A stretch of DNA of 64,000 bases, from assembly GCA_021399445.1 (NCBI GenBank), contig JAJTUQ010000003.1, positions 3,286,001 to 3,350,000 of the forward strand, read 5' to 3'. Position numbers and translations under genes: made by a program. The notes below the pieces were generated by a model. That model saw nothing but the letters and a program-made list of their open reading frames with translations, ran no database searches and had not been told where the DNA came from. Below, in pieces: positions 38,008 through 49,677 of the stretch. Positions within the stretch are counted from its first letter, which is position 1. Every line of letters begins with the position of its first letter. This DNA is from Xylogone sp. PMI_703. Its lineage: Eukaryota > Ascomycota > Leotiomycetes.

Positions 38008-38734
38008 CGCCCAAGATCCCCATCCTGCGCCGAATCGACAATCCAGCGATGGCGAACTTTCCAGGAGGGGATCGTGGGATGGGGGAGGCAAAAGAGAAAC
38101 ACTGAGAAAAACCGTCTCTGCCTGTCTGCTGCCTTACCGCTCATCCTACGCTCAGAACCTCCTGGGTTCGAGTGCTCATTGGTGATATTGCTGCCCCAAA
38201 TGGGAAGCTGCCACCAGATGCGGCGGTATATCAGTTCTGGGAGTATCCGCTCTGCGCAGCGTTCCCAGGACCCTCTCTCCCTCTACCTGCCCTCTCCACC
38301 TGCCCATCTTCTCGCCCATCAACGGCCATACACTAGCCGGGATCCCCTCTGGAATGCCTCCTCGTAGACCCCAAGCCCTGTCCTGCCCGCGTAACCCGTC
38401 TACGGGCGCCCTCATGCGAAGTTTCTATTAAGACGTCCCTCGTGCCCCCTATGACATCCCCTTTTCATCTGTCATCATTATCTCCCTTACGTACGCACTG
38501 TAGGTGGGTCACGCTGGGGTTCCTACATCTAATAACTCTACCGGATTGCTATTTAAAAAAGAACATCCTTTACTACTAAGAACCCCCATCTCGTGATATC
38601 TCAACCTCTCCTCAAATATTCATCAGCACTCGTCCATTGCATACCTTGTTGATTTCTCTCTCAATCTCTATATCTCTTCTCTCTCTCCGCCTCTCAAGTC
38701 TATTCTTTGATTGTCACAATCTACTCTATCCTCG
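34488..38734. other. 4.2-kb gene-free region upstream of the bZIP gene
   Basis: No convincing coding region is seen on either strand. The overlapping frames at 36000-36450 and 37200-37820 change reading frame freely and have no domain. It contains two overlapping TACGGAGTA motifs at 37549-37564, a CTG trinucleotide run (37978-38004) and a TATA-like tatttaaaaaa (about 38549). A pyrimidine-rich leader (38656-38700) typical of fungal 5' regions sits immediately before the bZIP start codon. The long upstream space fits a regulated transcription-factor gene. Confidence 0.45.
37978..38004. repeat. CTG trinucleotide microsatellite
   Basis: Nine uninterrupted ctg units lie in a gene-free region. Frames through it give Leu, Cys or Ala runs (Gln or Ser on the other strand) and do not belong to any recognisable gene. 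Confidence 0.85.
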
Positions 38735-39561
38735 ATGATGGCAGCGGGACCATTCAATACGGAGACGGCTGATTCTTCGTACTACCAGCCCGTCGACATG
38801 GCTCCCGTGATCTACGACAGCAATTCGGATTCTTCCACAAGTTCTCCCGTGACCACAGCAGTACGTATTTTCTTGGAATTTCTTGGCTTCTTATATCTCT
38901 TCAGCTTTTCACTGTTTCCTCCGTTTCCTCGAACAATTGATCTTTTTATCCAATAATCCAATGATTTTCGTTTGCTAACTGGCATTTTAGGGATTTGACG
39001 GAGTCGTCTTTCCTGGAAATGCTTATTTGCCGTATCCTGCTTTCCCCATTCACTATCCCATCACTTCAGAATCTCTGGCCCAGATGGGCATGATCCCCGT
39101 GGAATTGGACATCAAAGGCCTCTATGAGGATCATGACCGCCGGAGAAAACGAAACGGAGAGGAGAAAATCGTCTCTTCACACGTCCATTCTGTAGGTCCC
39201 TCGCATACCTGTATTTCTCTTACAACGGAGCCAAATTCTAATACTTCTCCAGCGTCGTCGAGCTCAAAATAGAGCTTCTCAGAGAGCATTCAGAGACAGG
39301 AAAGAGAAGCATATGAGAGAGCTCGAGGCCCGGCTCACAGAGCTTGAAGGCCGGCATAGCGAGCTCACAGCATCGTACGATTCGCTCCAGGTTGAGTATG
39401 CAACTGCCAAAGAAGAGCTGGACAGGCTTCGAAAAGAAAATGACGCCCTCACGGGACTATCTGGTTCGCCAAAGGAGTATCAAGAGAGGGTAGACGGTGT
39501 AGACCCGCTCTTGTTTGATGTCTCGGCGTATTGTTACGACGAAGACGGGGAGTCAAAGTGA
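38735..39561 (+). CDS. bZIP transcription factor, Yap/AP-1-like
   Basis: Three exons (38735-38860, 38991-39191, 39253-39561), with introns of 130 and 61 bp, encode 211 residues. The N-terminal two exons are short and Ser/Thr/Pro/Tyr-rich (possible activation region). Exon 3 starts exactly at the basic region RRRAQNRASQRAFRDRKEK (residues 110-128). This is followed by a leucine-zipper coiled coil (MRELEARLTELEGRHSEL, then LQVEY and LDRLRKEN), with heptad leucines. The core NRASQRAFR is close to the fungal Yap signature NRAAQRAFR, with Ser in place of the second Ala. The short acidic C-terminus (YCYDEDGES) has no obvious cysteine-rich redox domain, so it is not a full-length Yap1. Paired ATG codons lie at 38735 and 38738, and I took the first. 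Small Yap-like bZIPs of this type act in stress or secondary-metabolism control in fungi; targets are unknown here. Confidence 0.87.
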
Positions 39562-41987
39562 CATTTACAAAAAAGGAGCACATCCAAAAACAAATCAAAC
39601 CAATAAAAAAAGAGCGAGACTATTTCCATTAAAAGTAGGGTCTGGAAAAAAGTAGTAACAATGAGGGTTTCAACAAAGGTAATGACACATGTCACTTAGC
39701 ATATTTTTCTTTTTTTTATGGGTGGGTTTTCCACACGGTGGGGAGGAGTTGGAGGGAATTTTGGCTTTTCACGAAATGATTACCCCTTTTGGGAAAGGTT
39801 GGGTTCGGGAATACGGACACATCACACACACATATAGCCTTTTTGTTAAAAGATCAGATACCGGTATGGTTGGTTTCAGGAAAGCTGGGTCGCCTGCAGG
39901 AGACCAGGTGGACAGGCTAGTGATTCTGGTTGGACTATGTATAGCTCTACTTTTAGGCTTTTCTTTTCCCACTTTACCCTGGCTAATTGTATAGACAGTG
40001 GCTATTAGCAGAGATTAATGAAACTATATCTTCTTTATCTTTTCTGACTCTGAAAATAGACCATATATACCATAATCATCATACAATGTGGTCCATGAGA
40101 TTATGGGCCCCTTCAAAGTTTCTCCCACCTCCGGTCCGTTCAAGCCTTTCTCCGGTGGGAACCGACGAGATTCTCCCAAAAACCGCCAAGACAATCCCTC
40201 ATGCTTCGTATCAAGCCATCACTGTAACCTCTCCTTTCCCAACAGAGGACTAGTCAGGGTTGGTTTTTCTTTAATCTTAATCCCAGTTGAGCCACGGCAC
40301 GGCACTAAAAATTGTCCAGAAATGGCCACCCGAGATACGACTATGACCATCTGAATCTATCTAGAGGTTGCATATTTGGGATCTAACATTAGATCTCAAT
40401 ATAGCAATGTCCAATGAAAATGAGAGTTCGGAGCCGAAACGATGGAGAATAGAGGACATTTCATACCACTTTCCCACATGAAGGGCTATTCCATTGTATA
40501 TCCCTTTGGGATATGAGGTGGCAAAGGGAGAGGAAGTGAGCGAGCGATTAGGTACAGTACATTATTAGGCACGTTTGCTGGTCTGGCCTCTTTTCTAGTC
40601 CACCCCCACACTACCTCGGAGGCTCTTGTCACGGTGCGGTAGCCGTCGTATCTGTGCGTAGGGCGTAGTACTATACTCTACTATAGTCAGACGTGATATA
40701 GTCTTACCGGTGAAGTGCCATCAGGGTTTCGGAGGTAGTATTGCAGCAATAGTAGTGGTATTAGTGTAGTTAGAAGTAGTCACAGTAGCCACAGATAGTG
40801 TAGAGTGGCGAGCCCCGTGGCTCACAGCTACATAAACAAGCACATACATTAGTGTAAGAGGATAGGCATGTGTGGTCGGGAGCCAATGTAACTTTGTCTA
40901 ATGTAGGTTGGTTGATTCTTACTTCCTGCTTTAACTTATTAAGTTTCCGAGAGACGGGGCCGTGGCAAAGTATGGTAAATGGCCTTTTTTGGCTTGGACG
41001 TCCATCCATCGACCTGGTTCTTGCTCCGCTTTAAATTACCCTTACGGTAGTCTACTTGTTTATTGGTGTAGACAAAGTGATCTTTACGACGCGGTGGAGT
41101 TTCAGAGTTATCTGCAGTATCACTATCTGCATATTGGAGAAAAATAATAAGTGGCAAAGCATCTCACCAAGTAGTAGAGGGAAATGATAGGCCGCAAAGC
41201 ATATATCAAGGCTGGTACGCCACAGCACAATCAATATGCGAGGGTGTTTAGGATACTTACTTTTTGGGGAAGGAATGAATGCGTACTGGCCTGACCACTG
41301 GAATAGTTGTATTCAGGCACGCAGGCATAATATCTGTGAATGTCTTCATTCAAAGTTCCCGCCACACCGTTGTTGGTCATGAAGATAATGTGATTACTCA
41401 ATGCAGTGGAGCGGCCCAGGCCGTGATGCCCCGAGGTTGCTCACATCTGTATAAGATGTTATTAAGCAATTACTTTACCTCCCGCCGGGAAGTTGGGAGT
41501 AATTGGCTTGCATCGCAGGAAAAAGGATCTAAGCGGACTTGAGCGGATTATCCAATTCCGCAACTGCATATGGCTCTTGGCCCAGAAGTCGGTTGCCCTT
41601 TTGCATAGTAGATGATTTGCTGGATGCTCAACTATACCATCAGGAAAGAGATCGATAATCGTGACATAAGAAAAGGCTGATTCAACCGTGTTCAAGGTTA
41701 GAGGTAGCTCCATAGCTCCATCGCTCCATCAAGTAAAATACCCGCTGATAGTTTGTACAGTAACTGCTTTGTAGGGGCATGACTAAGCCTTCTGACGACA
41801 CATCCCGCCCAGTTGGTGGTCCAAAGTGTATGACCCCACCCCGTCACCCTACAGACCTAAAACATCAGTTGCTCTATTTCTTCGACTCCTGCCCTCACCC
41901 CTTCTTCCTCTCTCTCTTCTTTGCCAAAAACCACACCACTGAATTCACTGAAACCCCTTAATCGATATAATCTCGGAATCTATCAAA
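39562..41987. other. Intergenic region, bZIP to transketolase
   Basis: This 2.4-kb gene-free stretch is AT-rich in its 3' half. It contains a gtacagtac palindrome near 40553 and a CT-rich, TATA-poor transketolase promoter (41880-41930, cttcttcctctctctcttctttgcc). Short frames here are not coding by composition. Confidence 0.4.
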
Positions 41988-44707
41988 ATGGGGTATTCTG
42001 ACCTTGACTGGTTAGCTATCAACACCATCCGATTGCTCGCTGTATGTTTCCCTCACCCCTCCATTTTGCCCCTTTGTCAACTGCCCCGCCATCCGGTGCT
42101 TTTTCGCGGGCAGGCAAGCTGTTTGCATCACCGCCCCAACAAAAACAACCGCCAATTTCCATCACAACAGAGCTCTAATTCCATTATTTACAGGTCGATG
42201 CGACTTTCAAGGCAAATTCGGGCCACCCTGGTGCTCCCATGTGAGTTTTTTCATTCAATAAAAAACAGACTGCTGTTCTGGTGTTTGAGCCTGTTACTAA
42301 TGATGTATCGCATTTCTACAGGGGTATGGCACCGGTGGCCCACATCCTTTGGAACAAGATCATGAACTACAATCCCAAGAATTCCAGCTGGGTCAATCGT
42401 GATAGATTCGTGCTTTCGTGAGTTCTTGGCCCAATTTCAAAAAATTTTTCTTCACTTTCACCCTTTTTTGCCGGAGGGATAAATCAGCAGAGGAGCTTGT
42501 GCTCGGATACCGGGCTTAGGTGGGGTAGAGGGGTAGCAGCTGGAGGGGCCAAATTTTATATCGGTGAAGATGCCCAGAGCTACTTCGCCACCAAAGTCAT
42601 TCTGTGACGTTATTGCAGTGTTTATCTGTGAAAATTGTCATGGGAATCCGGTTCCGAGGAGAATCGCTGATTGGTTTCCGTTTCCGCGGGGTTCACTGTT
42701 TTAAATCACTATGATACGGCAACTGACGGAATTGGTAGTAATGGCCACGGATGCATGCTTCAATATGCCATGCTCCACCTTGCTGGGTACAAGCTGTCTA
42801 TGGATGACCTCAAGGCATTCAGAGTAAGTTTTAAAGCGTTATTCTGCGGCCTTGAGCTCTAATTAATACTTCGCCCAGCACATTGACAGCCATACCCCTG
42901 GTCACCCGGAAGCTGCCGATACCGACGGTATTGAAGTCACCACTGGTCCTCTTGGTCAGGGTTTCTCCAACGCTGTAGGTCTTGCAATTGCTCAACACCA
43001 TGCATCTGCCGAGTTCAACAAGCCTGGCTTCGACGTCATCAACAACCACACATACGTCTTTTTAGGTGATGGTTGTATGATGGAGGGTGTTGCCAGCGAG
43101 GCTGCTTCTCTCGCCGGTCACCTGCAACTGGGCAACTTGATTGCCATTTATGATGACAACCACATCTCCATCGATGGTGACACCAACTGTGCCTTCACTG
43201 AAGATGTTGTCAAGCGATTTGAGGCTTACGGCTGGCACACTGAGATTGTTAACGATGGTGACAATGACCTAGACGGCATTGAGGCCGCAATCAAGAAGTG
43301 CCAGGCCGTCAAGGACAAGCCATCCTTGATCAAGCTCCGCACCACCATTGGATTCGGTTCCAAGCTCCAGGGAACTCACGGAGTCCATGGTAACCCTCTC
43401 AAGGCGGATGATATTGCGGCGGTTAAGACCAAATTCGGTTTCGATCCCGAGAAGACCTTCGTCGTCCCCCAGGAAGTTTATGACCTGTACAACAAGAAGT
43501 CTGCCGAGGGTGCGGCCTTAGAACAAGAATGGAACAAAATGCTCGAGAGCTATAGCCAAAAACATTCTTCTGAGGCTGCCGACCTCAAGCGTCGCTTGAC
43601 TGGAGATCTTCCAGAGGGCTGGCAGAAGAGCTTGCCCGTATACTCTCCATCAGACGCAGCTGTTGCATCAAGAAAGCTTTCAGAGACCGTCTTGACTGCT
43701 GTTCATAACGCTATTCCAGAACTTGTCGGAGGATCCGCAGATTTGACTGGCTCAAATCTTACCCGATGGAAGGATGCTGTTGATTTCCAGCCACCAAACC
43801 TTGGAATCGGCGACTGGTCCGGACGATATATCCGATATGGTGTCCGTGAACATGCTATGGGTGCTATCATGAATGGTCTTGCTGCATATGGTACAGTCAT
43901 CCCATACGGTGGTACCTTCTTGAACTTCGTCTCGTACGGTGCTGGCGCTGTCCGTCTATCTGCCCTTTCTAAAGTCCGTGTCATCTGGGTTGCAACCCAC
44001 GACTCCATTGGTCTTGGTGAAGATGGCCCAACCCATCAACCTATCGAGACTCTTGCACACTTCCGTGCCCTTCCCAACTGCATGGTCTGGCGACCTGCAG
44101 ATGGCAATGAAACCAGCGCTGCTTACTACATCGCGTTGACCGCCAAGCACACCCCCAGCATTCTTGCCCTCTCTCGTCAGAACCTTCCACAGCTTGAGAA
44201 CTCCACTATCGAGAATGCTATCAAGGGTGGTTACGTTGTGCATGAAGACAAGAACGCAAACATCTCGTTGGTCTCCACCGGATCCGAGGTTGGTATCTGC
44301 GTTGATACCATTAAGTACCTTAAGGAGAAGCACAACATCACTGCTCGTGTAGTCTCTCTTCCATGCTGGGAGGTATTTGACACTCAGTCCAAGGAGTACA
44401 GACTTAGCGTTCTTCCTGACGGCATCCCACATCTCTCCGTTGAGGTCATGTCCACCATGGGCTGGGAGAGATATACCCACGAGCAATTCGGTCTTAACCG
44501 ATTCGGAGCCAGTGGTGCTTACAAGGATGTATACAAGGTACGATTTCCATTATATCCCTAGCTTTCGAGTAGTTCTAACCCATTTTATAGAAGTTCGAAT
44601 TCACCCCAGAGGGAATTGCTAAGCGCGCTGTTGACACTATCAACTTCTGGAAGGATGTACCAAACATTCGCTCGCCTCTTAACAGGGCATTCCAGCAACT
44701 CATCTAA
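41988..44707 (+). CDS. TKL1: Transketolase
   Basis: Six exons: 41988-42041, 42194-42240, 42322-42417, 42739-42823, 42879-44537 and 44591-44707. The product is 685 residues, the standard length. The thiamine-diphosphate/metal motif runs from GDG at 157-159 to Asn188 ([10 protein letters not shown]). Upstream are [21 protein letters not shown] and HTPGHPE. The pyrimidine domain has [18 protein letters not shown] and [16 protein letters not shown]. The C-terminal domain has [11 protein letters not shown]. Transketolase moves two-carbon units between sugar phosphates in the non-oxidative pentose phosphate pathway, in the cytosol as a dimer. The first third of the gene is cut by four introns of 152, 81, 321 and 55 bp, while the rest has one of 53 bp. 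The 321-bp intron 3 is far longer than any other coding-region intron in this window except the one in the AP-1 sigma gene. Confidence 0.96.
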
Positions 44708-45014
44708 GAAAACCATATCACGGCTGAGAAAGCTAGCTGGTTGTAGATTTTAGGAAGACAAAACTTTTAGGACAAAGTTTCTTAATAGACAAATGAGAAG
44801 ATAAATTGATAGGCAGTAGAATATCAACAATATAACCGTGTATTAATGTAACATGTGCTTGCTCTTTTTAAGTTCAGTTGGGCCTCCTGCAATAAACCCC
44901 ATTCCATCCGCCATGAAGGCGATAAAAGCCAACCAATATGTTTTTCGCTCTTTCCTTTTTTTGTCGTGAGATCGATATTTTGTACATCGTGAATATATAC
45001 AACTACCATCAATG
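44708..45014. other. Convergent 3' region, transketolase / roadblock-like gene
   Basis: This 307-bp AT-rich stretch between convergent genes holds the 3' ends of both. No other feature is seen. Confidence 0.4.
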
Positions 45015-45692
45015 TCAAGCACCTTCTGATGGGCCCTCGAGTTGCTGTTCCTGCTCCCGAGCCCACTCCCTCTGGAACTCCCTCCCCATCCTTTCCAACC
45101 TCGCCGCAGCCTGTCTTGCTTCCCTGACCTCATCCGTGCCAGAAGCTACCACCGTCGCTATCAACAGCGGAGGTTGCTGCATCTCGTTCTCGCTCTGCAA
45201 CCCTTCCGCATCATCATCTTCGCCCTCTACGGCATGCTTTCCCAGGCTGCCGCCTGTAGCTCCAGTCATCCCGTTGACCATGCTATCGAAGCCATCGACC
45301 GCAACGCTGCTTCCGTCCGTGGTGCTACTTAACGGCCTCATGTTCTCCCGCACTTCCTCTACGATACGGCGCCCGTATGTGTGACTGTTCGATCGTCTCG
45401 CGACATGCTGTTGCTGGCGTTGGGCGGTCTGGGGATTGAGAAATGAGTGGAGAATGACTGGGCCCGCGTCGCTTGTCTCTATCATTACTCGCTGGGGGAG
45501 GCCAAGGGAGAGACGGGATGCGGAGTCGTAGGCTGAGATCGCGGCCGTGGTGAGGGAGGACAGGGCTTGTGCTTGGGTGTTATTGCCACTGGCTGTTGCT
45601 GTGGACCGCGAGGAAGACGAGACGAGAGGGGTGAGGGAGCGATCGCTGAGGTGGATGGCAAGATGGGGATTGCTGGATTGAAGGGCCGCCAT
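45015..45692 (-). CDS. Small hypothetical protein, possible roadblock/LC7 fold
   Basis: An intronless 225-residue frame starts at the ATG at 45692. The N-terminal half (about residues 1-110: LQSSNPHLAIHLSDRSL, then ALSSLTTAAISAYDSASR and RVMIETSDAGPVILHSF) has the helix-strand-strand pattern and the 'ETxDGPV'-like turn seen in roadblock/LC7 or LAMTOR/Ego3-type proteins. The C-terminal half is Gly/Glu/Gln-rich, probably disordered, and ends in a charged coiled-coil-like helix (EVREARQAAARLERMGREFQ). A role in the EGO/Ragulator complex that recruits Rag GTPases to the vacuole is only a suggestion from this pattern. I do not recognise the family securely. It is divergent from the coiled-coil gene, with a 391-bp shared promoter. 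Confidence 0.6.
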   Translation of the reverse strand: MAALQSSNPHLAIHLSDRSLTPLVSSSSRSTATASGNNTQAQALSSLTTAAISAYDSASRLSLGLPQRVMIETSDAGPVILHSFLNPQTAQRQQQHVARRSNSHTYGRRIVEEVRENMRPLSSTTDGSSVAVDGFDSMVNGMTGATGGSLGKHAVEGEDDDAEGLQSENEMQQPPLLIATVVASGTDEVREARQAAARLERMGREFQREWAREQEQQLEGPSEGA

Positions 45693-46083
45693 GGTTGGCA
45701 AAAAGGTACCCCCCTCTAACGAGAGGTTGGAATTTCAAGAATGAGATCAGAGCAAAGATCTAGGCGAGTCGAGATAATTTGATTCTGTGATATCTTGGGA
45801 ATAGGGGAGATTCGGGTCTGGGGTTCGAGGTGCCTCAATTGTCGACTGATAACGATACCTTTGGGGAAAGCTCTCGTGGATGCAAGGCACCCTTGCACAA
45901 GGGGGGGCGGGAGCTAAATTAGCGGTTACGCAATGTGAACTCAGAGCACAAGCCCAGGAAGCTTTGCGACATAGCTGTCCTAACGAATAACATCACAGAG
46001 CCTCGTATTTCTCGTCACGGCCACTCACTCAGCACCTCGATTCCAATTCACTTAGGCTGAGCAAGTAGGAAAACTAGGAAGAA
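45693..46083. other. Divergent promoter, roadblock-like / Bug1-like genes
   Basis: This short 391-bp shared upstream region contains a run of nine G near 45900 and no clear TATA box. I see no other feature. Confidence 0.4.
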
Positions 46084-48010
46084 ATGGCTGACGAGGAGAA
46101 AGCCAAAGCGGAGAAGCTGGCAGCAGCTAGAAAGAGGGTACGTGTTCCTTTACTGTTGATGGACTAAGGCCGGAACCCTGTGGTCTCGGGAACTGGCATT
46201 GAATGGGGCTGATGAATGTTTTAGGTGGAGCAAATGAAGAAGAAGAAGAAGTCGGGCTCAAGTGCGAAGAAGGAAGAGAAGGCTGAGAAAGGCGAATCGG
46301 CTGCTGACTCGGCTGACGTTGAGGAGACCAAGGCGGAGGAACCTGAGCCTGCTGCTGAAGACACAAAGGAGGATGAAGTCAAAGAAGATGCTGAAAAAGA
46401 GGGAAAAGAGTCTGCGGCTACAGAAGAAGAGACTGTTGCTGACCTCCCGACTCAACCGGCGTCGCACCAGCGACAGCCGTCGCTATCCGTGCAATCCAAA
46501 ATGAGATCGTCCTCGTTTCGAAGTGCATCAGGACCGCTGTCTCCAGGGAATATCTACAGTCCAGAGGGCGAGACTGCGCCGGATATCTACAGGAAGCAGG
46601 CGCTGAGGATTGAGGAACTCGAAAAGGAAAACAAGCGCCTTGCAAAGGAAGTGGGCGAGGGGGAGAAACGCTGGAAGAGGGCTGAGGAAGAGCTCGAAGA
46701 TTTACGGGAAGCTGAGGGCAATGCCGAAGCTAAGGGTGCAGCAGCAGCGAGGTCAGCCGAGATTGAGAAGTTGGTACGTTTGTGGCTTCATTATTCAGTC
46801 GAGCCATTTACCTTTGCTTCTTTTCTAATAGAGTTCAAATGTATAGAAGAACGAGATTGCAGTTCTCCAGCGGCAAAACACACAACTACAAGCTCACTCC
46901 CGAGGCCCTCGACATGGATCCTCCCCATCAATGTCAGTACCAAACCCCATAGATCTCGACGCCGCACTCGCCTCGAAATCAGCCACCATTGAATCAATGG
47001 AAATTGAAATCTCCAATCTCCGTGCCCAGCTGGGTAAAGCATCCTCCGGAATCTCACTAGAGAAAGAGCAGATCGCCGCCCTGGAGGACAAGCTAGCAAG
47101 AAGCGAAAAAGCAGCCGCTGCCTCGCAAAGAGAACTCGGCGACCTGAAGAAGAATCTGGAACGGACAACCGAGAAGGCAGTGAAGGAGGGCAGCGAGCGG
47201 ACATCTGCTGAGACGAAACTACGGACGCTGGAACGTGAGGTCGCCGAGGAGCGAGCGCTCAAGGAGGAGCTTCAGAAGAAAGTAGAAGTCCTGGAGAAAA
47301 AGATCGCAACCCTCACGACGCTGCACAAGGAACACGACTCGCGGTTCCAAGCCCAGAAGAAGGAGCGGGAGAAGTCCGAGAAGGAAGCTTCTGATCTCAG
47401 ATCGCGGCTGGGCAGCGTCGAGAATGAGAACCTTCGCCTCAAGGAAGAGCGAGAGCGTGCTAGGAAGCGCGATGCCGAGGGCGTCGATGATGACGGCGTG
47501 GATGAGCTCGAGAACGAAGAGCGGCAGCGATTAGAGAAGAAAGTCCGCGATCTGGAAGCCGAACTTTACGATCTCCGACGCGGCATCTGGCACGAGCGCA
47601 GGAAGGAGATGGAAGGCGAAGAGAACTCCGGTCTTACCAGTCCAGGCGCGCGATTCACGGATGTAGACCTTGGCGGCAACACATCGCCGTGGAGAAGGAG
47701 GAGTATCGCACCAGGAGCTGGCGGCGGTGGTGGGAAGGGGATCGGCGATTTCATTACTAGTGGGTTCAATGCCATTACGGGAGCTGCTACTGCTGCTGCT
47801 ACTTCTACGAGTGGAGATGGATTACTGGATGATGACATGGACTTTGACGAGGATGCATTCCGACGGGCTCACGAGGAAGAGGCGAAGAACCGGCTTGAGA
47901 GGGTGAAGGAGCTTAAGAGAGGGCTGAAGAACTGGGAAGGATGGCGGTTAGATCTCGTGGAGAGTCGGAGGTTAGGAGGGGAGGGTGTTGGCGAGATATT
48001 CGAGGTGTAG
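46084..48010 (+). CDS. Coiled-coil protein, GM130/Bug1-like
   Basis: Three exons (46084-46137, 46225-46773, 46847-48010), with introns of 87 and 73 bp, give 588 residues. The N-terminus (MADEEKAKAEKLAAARKRVE) is lysine- and alanine-rich and resembles the p115-binding start of animal GM130. An acidic disordered segment and a Ser/Pro stretch follow. Then come long coiled coils: about residues 125-205 (IEELEKENKRLAKEV) and 245-440 (EISNLRAQLGKASS, LEDKLARSEKA, LEKKIATLTTLHKEH). A Gly-rich break precedes the C-terminal helix with LKRGLKNWEGWRLDL, and the protein ends GEIFEV. A short hydrophobic C-terminus is what the PDZ-like GRASP/Grh1 partner binds in GM130/Bug1. Function as a cis-Golgi tether is inferred from this layout alone; many fungal annotations call such proteins only 'M protein repeat'. 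Confidence 0.68.
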
Positions 48011-48948
48011 AATTTATTTTATCATACATATACACACATATACATCACGATCCCGCAAGAAACATTGGTTTTCTAACTTGTTTTTTTTGTAAATGTTCTT
48101 TTTCGATTTGGAAAACTCGTGATATCATGCTCTGGTTTATTCCGAAACCCTCGAGAGAATAGTAAAGAAAAGATGTAGACCCGTGAGAATTGTAGAAAGT
48201 AGAGAATATAAAATGATTGCCGTGATGAGCGCGTGTGGGTTAGGTAGTCCATGATGACTACTATTAAAAAAAACCGTATAACAAGGGGGTATCAACGAGA
48301 AATGTAACTCCCTAAGTACCTCGAACCTAAGAAGGAAAAGCAAAGGAAAAGAAATCAGATAGCCTGCCCTGAGGATGTAAATGAAAAAAGAAGTACGTCA
48401 TCTAAGAAGACTCCCCTGAAACTGTTTTCTTCTTTTTCCGCTTTTCTCTATCTTCCAAAAAATATGCAGCCCGTCTCTCTTCACACTTGCTAAAAAGGAC
48501 TCAAATTTCTGGTTGGCAACACTTTTTTTCTACCCTCTCGCTGGTCATGGATTGAGTATCGCTTTTTCATTGGGATGTCGTCGTGGTTGGTCGTCATCTC
48601 ATAAACGTAGAAGAAGTAGCAGCAGTAGAAGTGGTGGTAGTAGTTAGAGGGTGTCGTAATAAATCATCATAGGGCAAATATGGGGCCCTTTTCGGCGTGT
48701 CAAATTCATGAAAGCGGGGAGGAGGAAGGATTATAAAAATAGCCTTGTCGTGAAGAGTGGTTGTGCATGAAATATCCATACGTCGGGAAGAAGCTCAACA
48801 TAATTCGTTACTTTATTCGTTTTCGTGTCGTGAGAAAAAAGGGTTCGTTCGTTTGCAGTCTTTAAATGTTCGTTGCGTTGTCGTTGCATGAAGCGTAGCG
48901 TTGCGTTGCGTTAAAACCGGTCCCAAACCTTAAATGTCGTTCCTTCAT
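48011..48948. other. Convergent 3' region downstream of the Bug1-like gene
   Basis: This 938-bp AT-rich region lies between convergent genes. It contains an agaagtagcagcagtagaagtggtggtagtag repeat-like run (48607-48641, imperfect AGY triplets) and imperfect gttgcgttgc repeats near 48875-48912. No gene is seen. Confidence 0.4.
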
Positions 48949-49677
48949 TCAGGATCCTCCACGAGGACTTCCCATGCCGTTTTCGATCGAAGCGTGTCTT
49001 TTATGCATCAACGGCGAACTCTGCAGCTCTGCTACGACTCCGGCCCACCCTTGCGGCGCACCTCCTCCAACAAGAGGATTGTACCCCATAGCTTGGTGGC
49101 CCATGGGCTGGGTGGTAACGCGTCGCAGAGGAGGGGGCTCGGAGATGGCCTCTGCCAACCCAAAGGGCAGCGCGGGTCTCTTCTTGGGCGTCACCGGGCG
49201 CTGCTTCTCGAGCTCCTTATAGCTGGGTGGATCAGGAACGGGATTCTTTGCAGCGATCAAGCCCATGTACACGACCAGAAAACGCATGCGCAACAGATCT
49301 AGCCTACGGATGCTCTCCTCGAGATGCCTCTTCTTCACCGCCCACAGGACGCGCGCACTGGAGCGGAGTCTAGTGCCGCCGTCATCAATCAGCATGCCAT
49401 TCAGATCCTCGCGAAGATCATCACCAGTCTTCTGGATGTCGCGGAGCAGGCGCTCGAGCCGCAGCTTATCCTCGAGCTTCTGCACGCGGCCCAGGTCGCG
49501 ATCGTAGGACTCGTTCTCCTGGATGGAGGAGTCGACGGCGTCGATGAAGACGACGATTTCGGAGGGGGCCACGAGGTAGGCGGAGATATACGTGGCCGCG
49601 GTCTGGGAAATGACACAGATGGAGACGATGCAGGCAGTCAACGGCAGGACGTGGACGAAAGGGTTGCTGTCAGCCAT
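48949..49677 (-). CDS. Membrane-anchored hypothetical protein
   Basis: An intronless 242-residue frame starts at the ATG at 49677. Residues 7-36 (FVHVLPLTACIVSICVISQ onward) form a hydrophobic helix that can act as a signal anchor. The middle (about 50-140) is highly charged and helical (RVQKLEDKLRLERLLRDIQ, KKRHLEESIRRLDLLRMRF) and is probably a coiled coil, followed by a short hydrophobic stretch (LVVYMGLIAA). The C-terminal 90 residues are Pro/Gly-rich and look disordered. I do not recognise the family and no enzymatic motif is visible. It is divergent from BUD32 by 1.1 kb. Confidence 0.7.
   Translation of the reverse strand: MADSNPFVHVLPLTACIVSICVISQTAATYISAYLVAPSEIVVFIDAVDSSIQENESYDRDLGRVQKLEDKLRLERLLRDIQKTGDDLREDLNGMLIDDGGTRLRSSARVLWAVKKRHLEESIRRLDLLRMRFLVVYMGLIAAKNPVPDPPSYKELEKQRPVTPKKRPALPFGLAEAISEPPPLRRVTTQPMGHQAMGYNPLVGGGAPQGWAGVVAELQSSPLMHKRHASIENGMGSPRGGS

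Noticed and set aside
46813..46831. Earlier acceptor (ctaatag at 46831) for intron 2 of the Bug1-like gene
   Set aside because: It reads into TAG after four codons; the acceptor at 46846 keeps the frame into the coiled coil.
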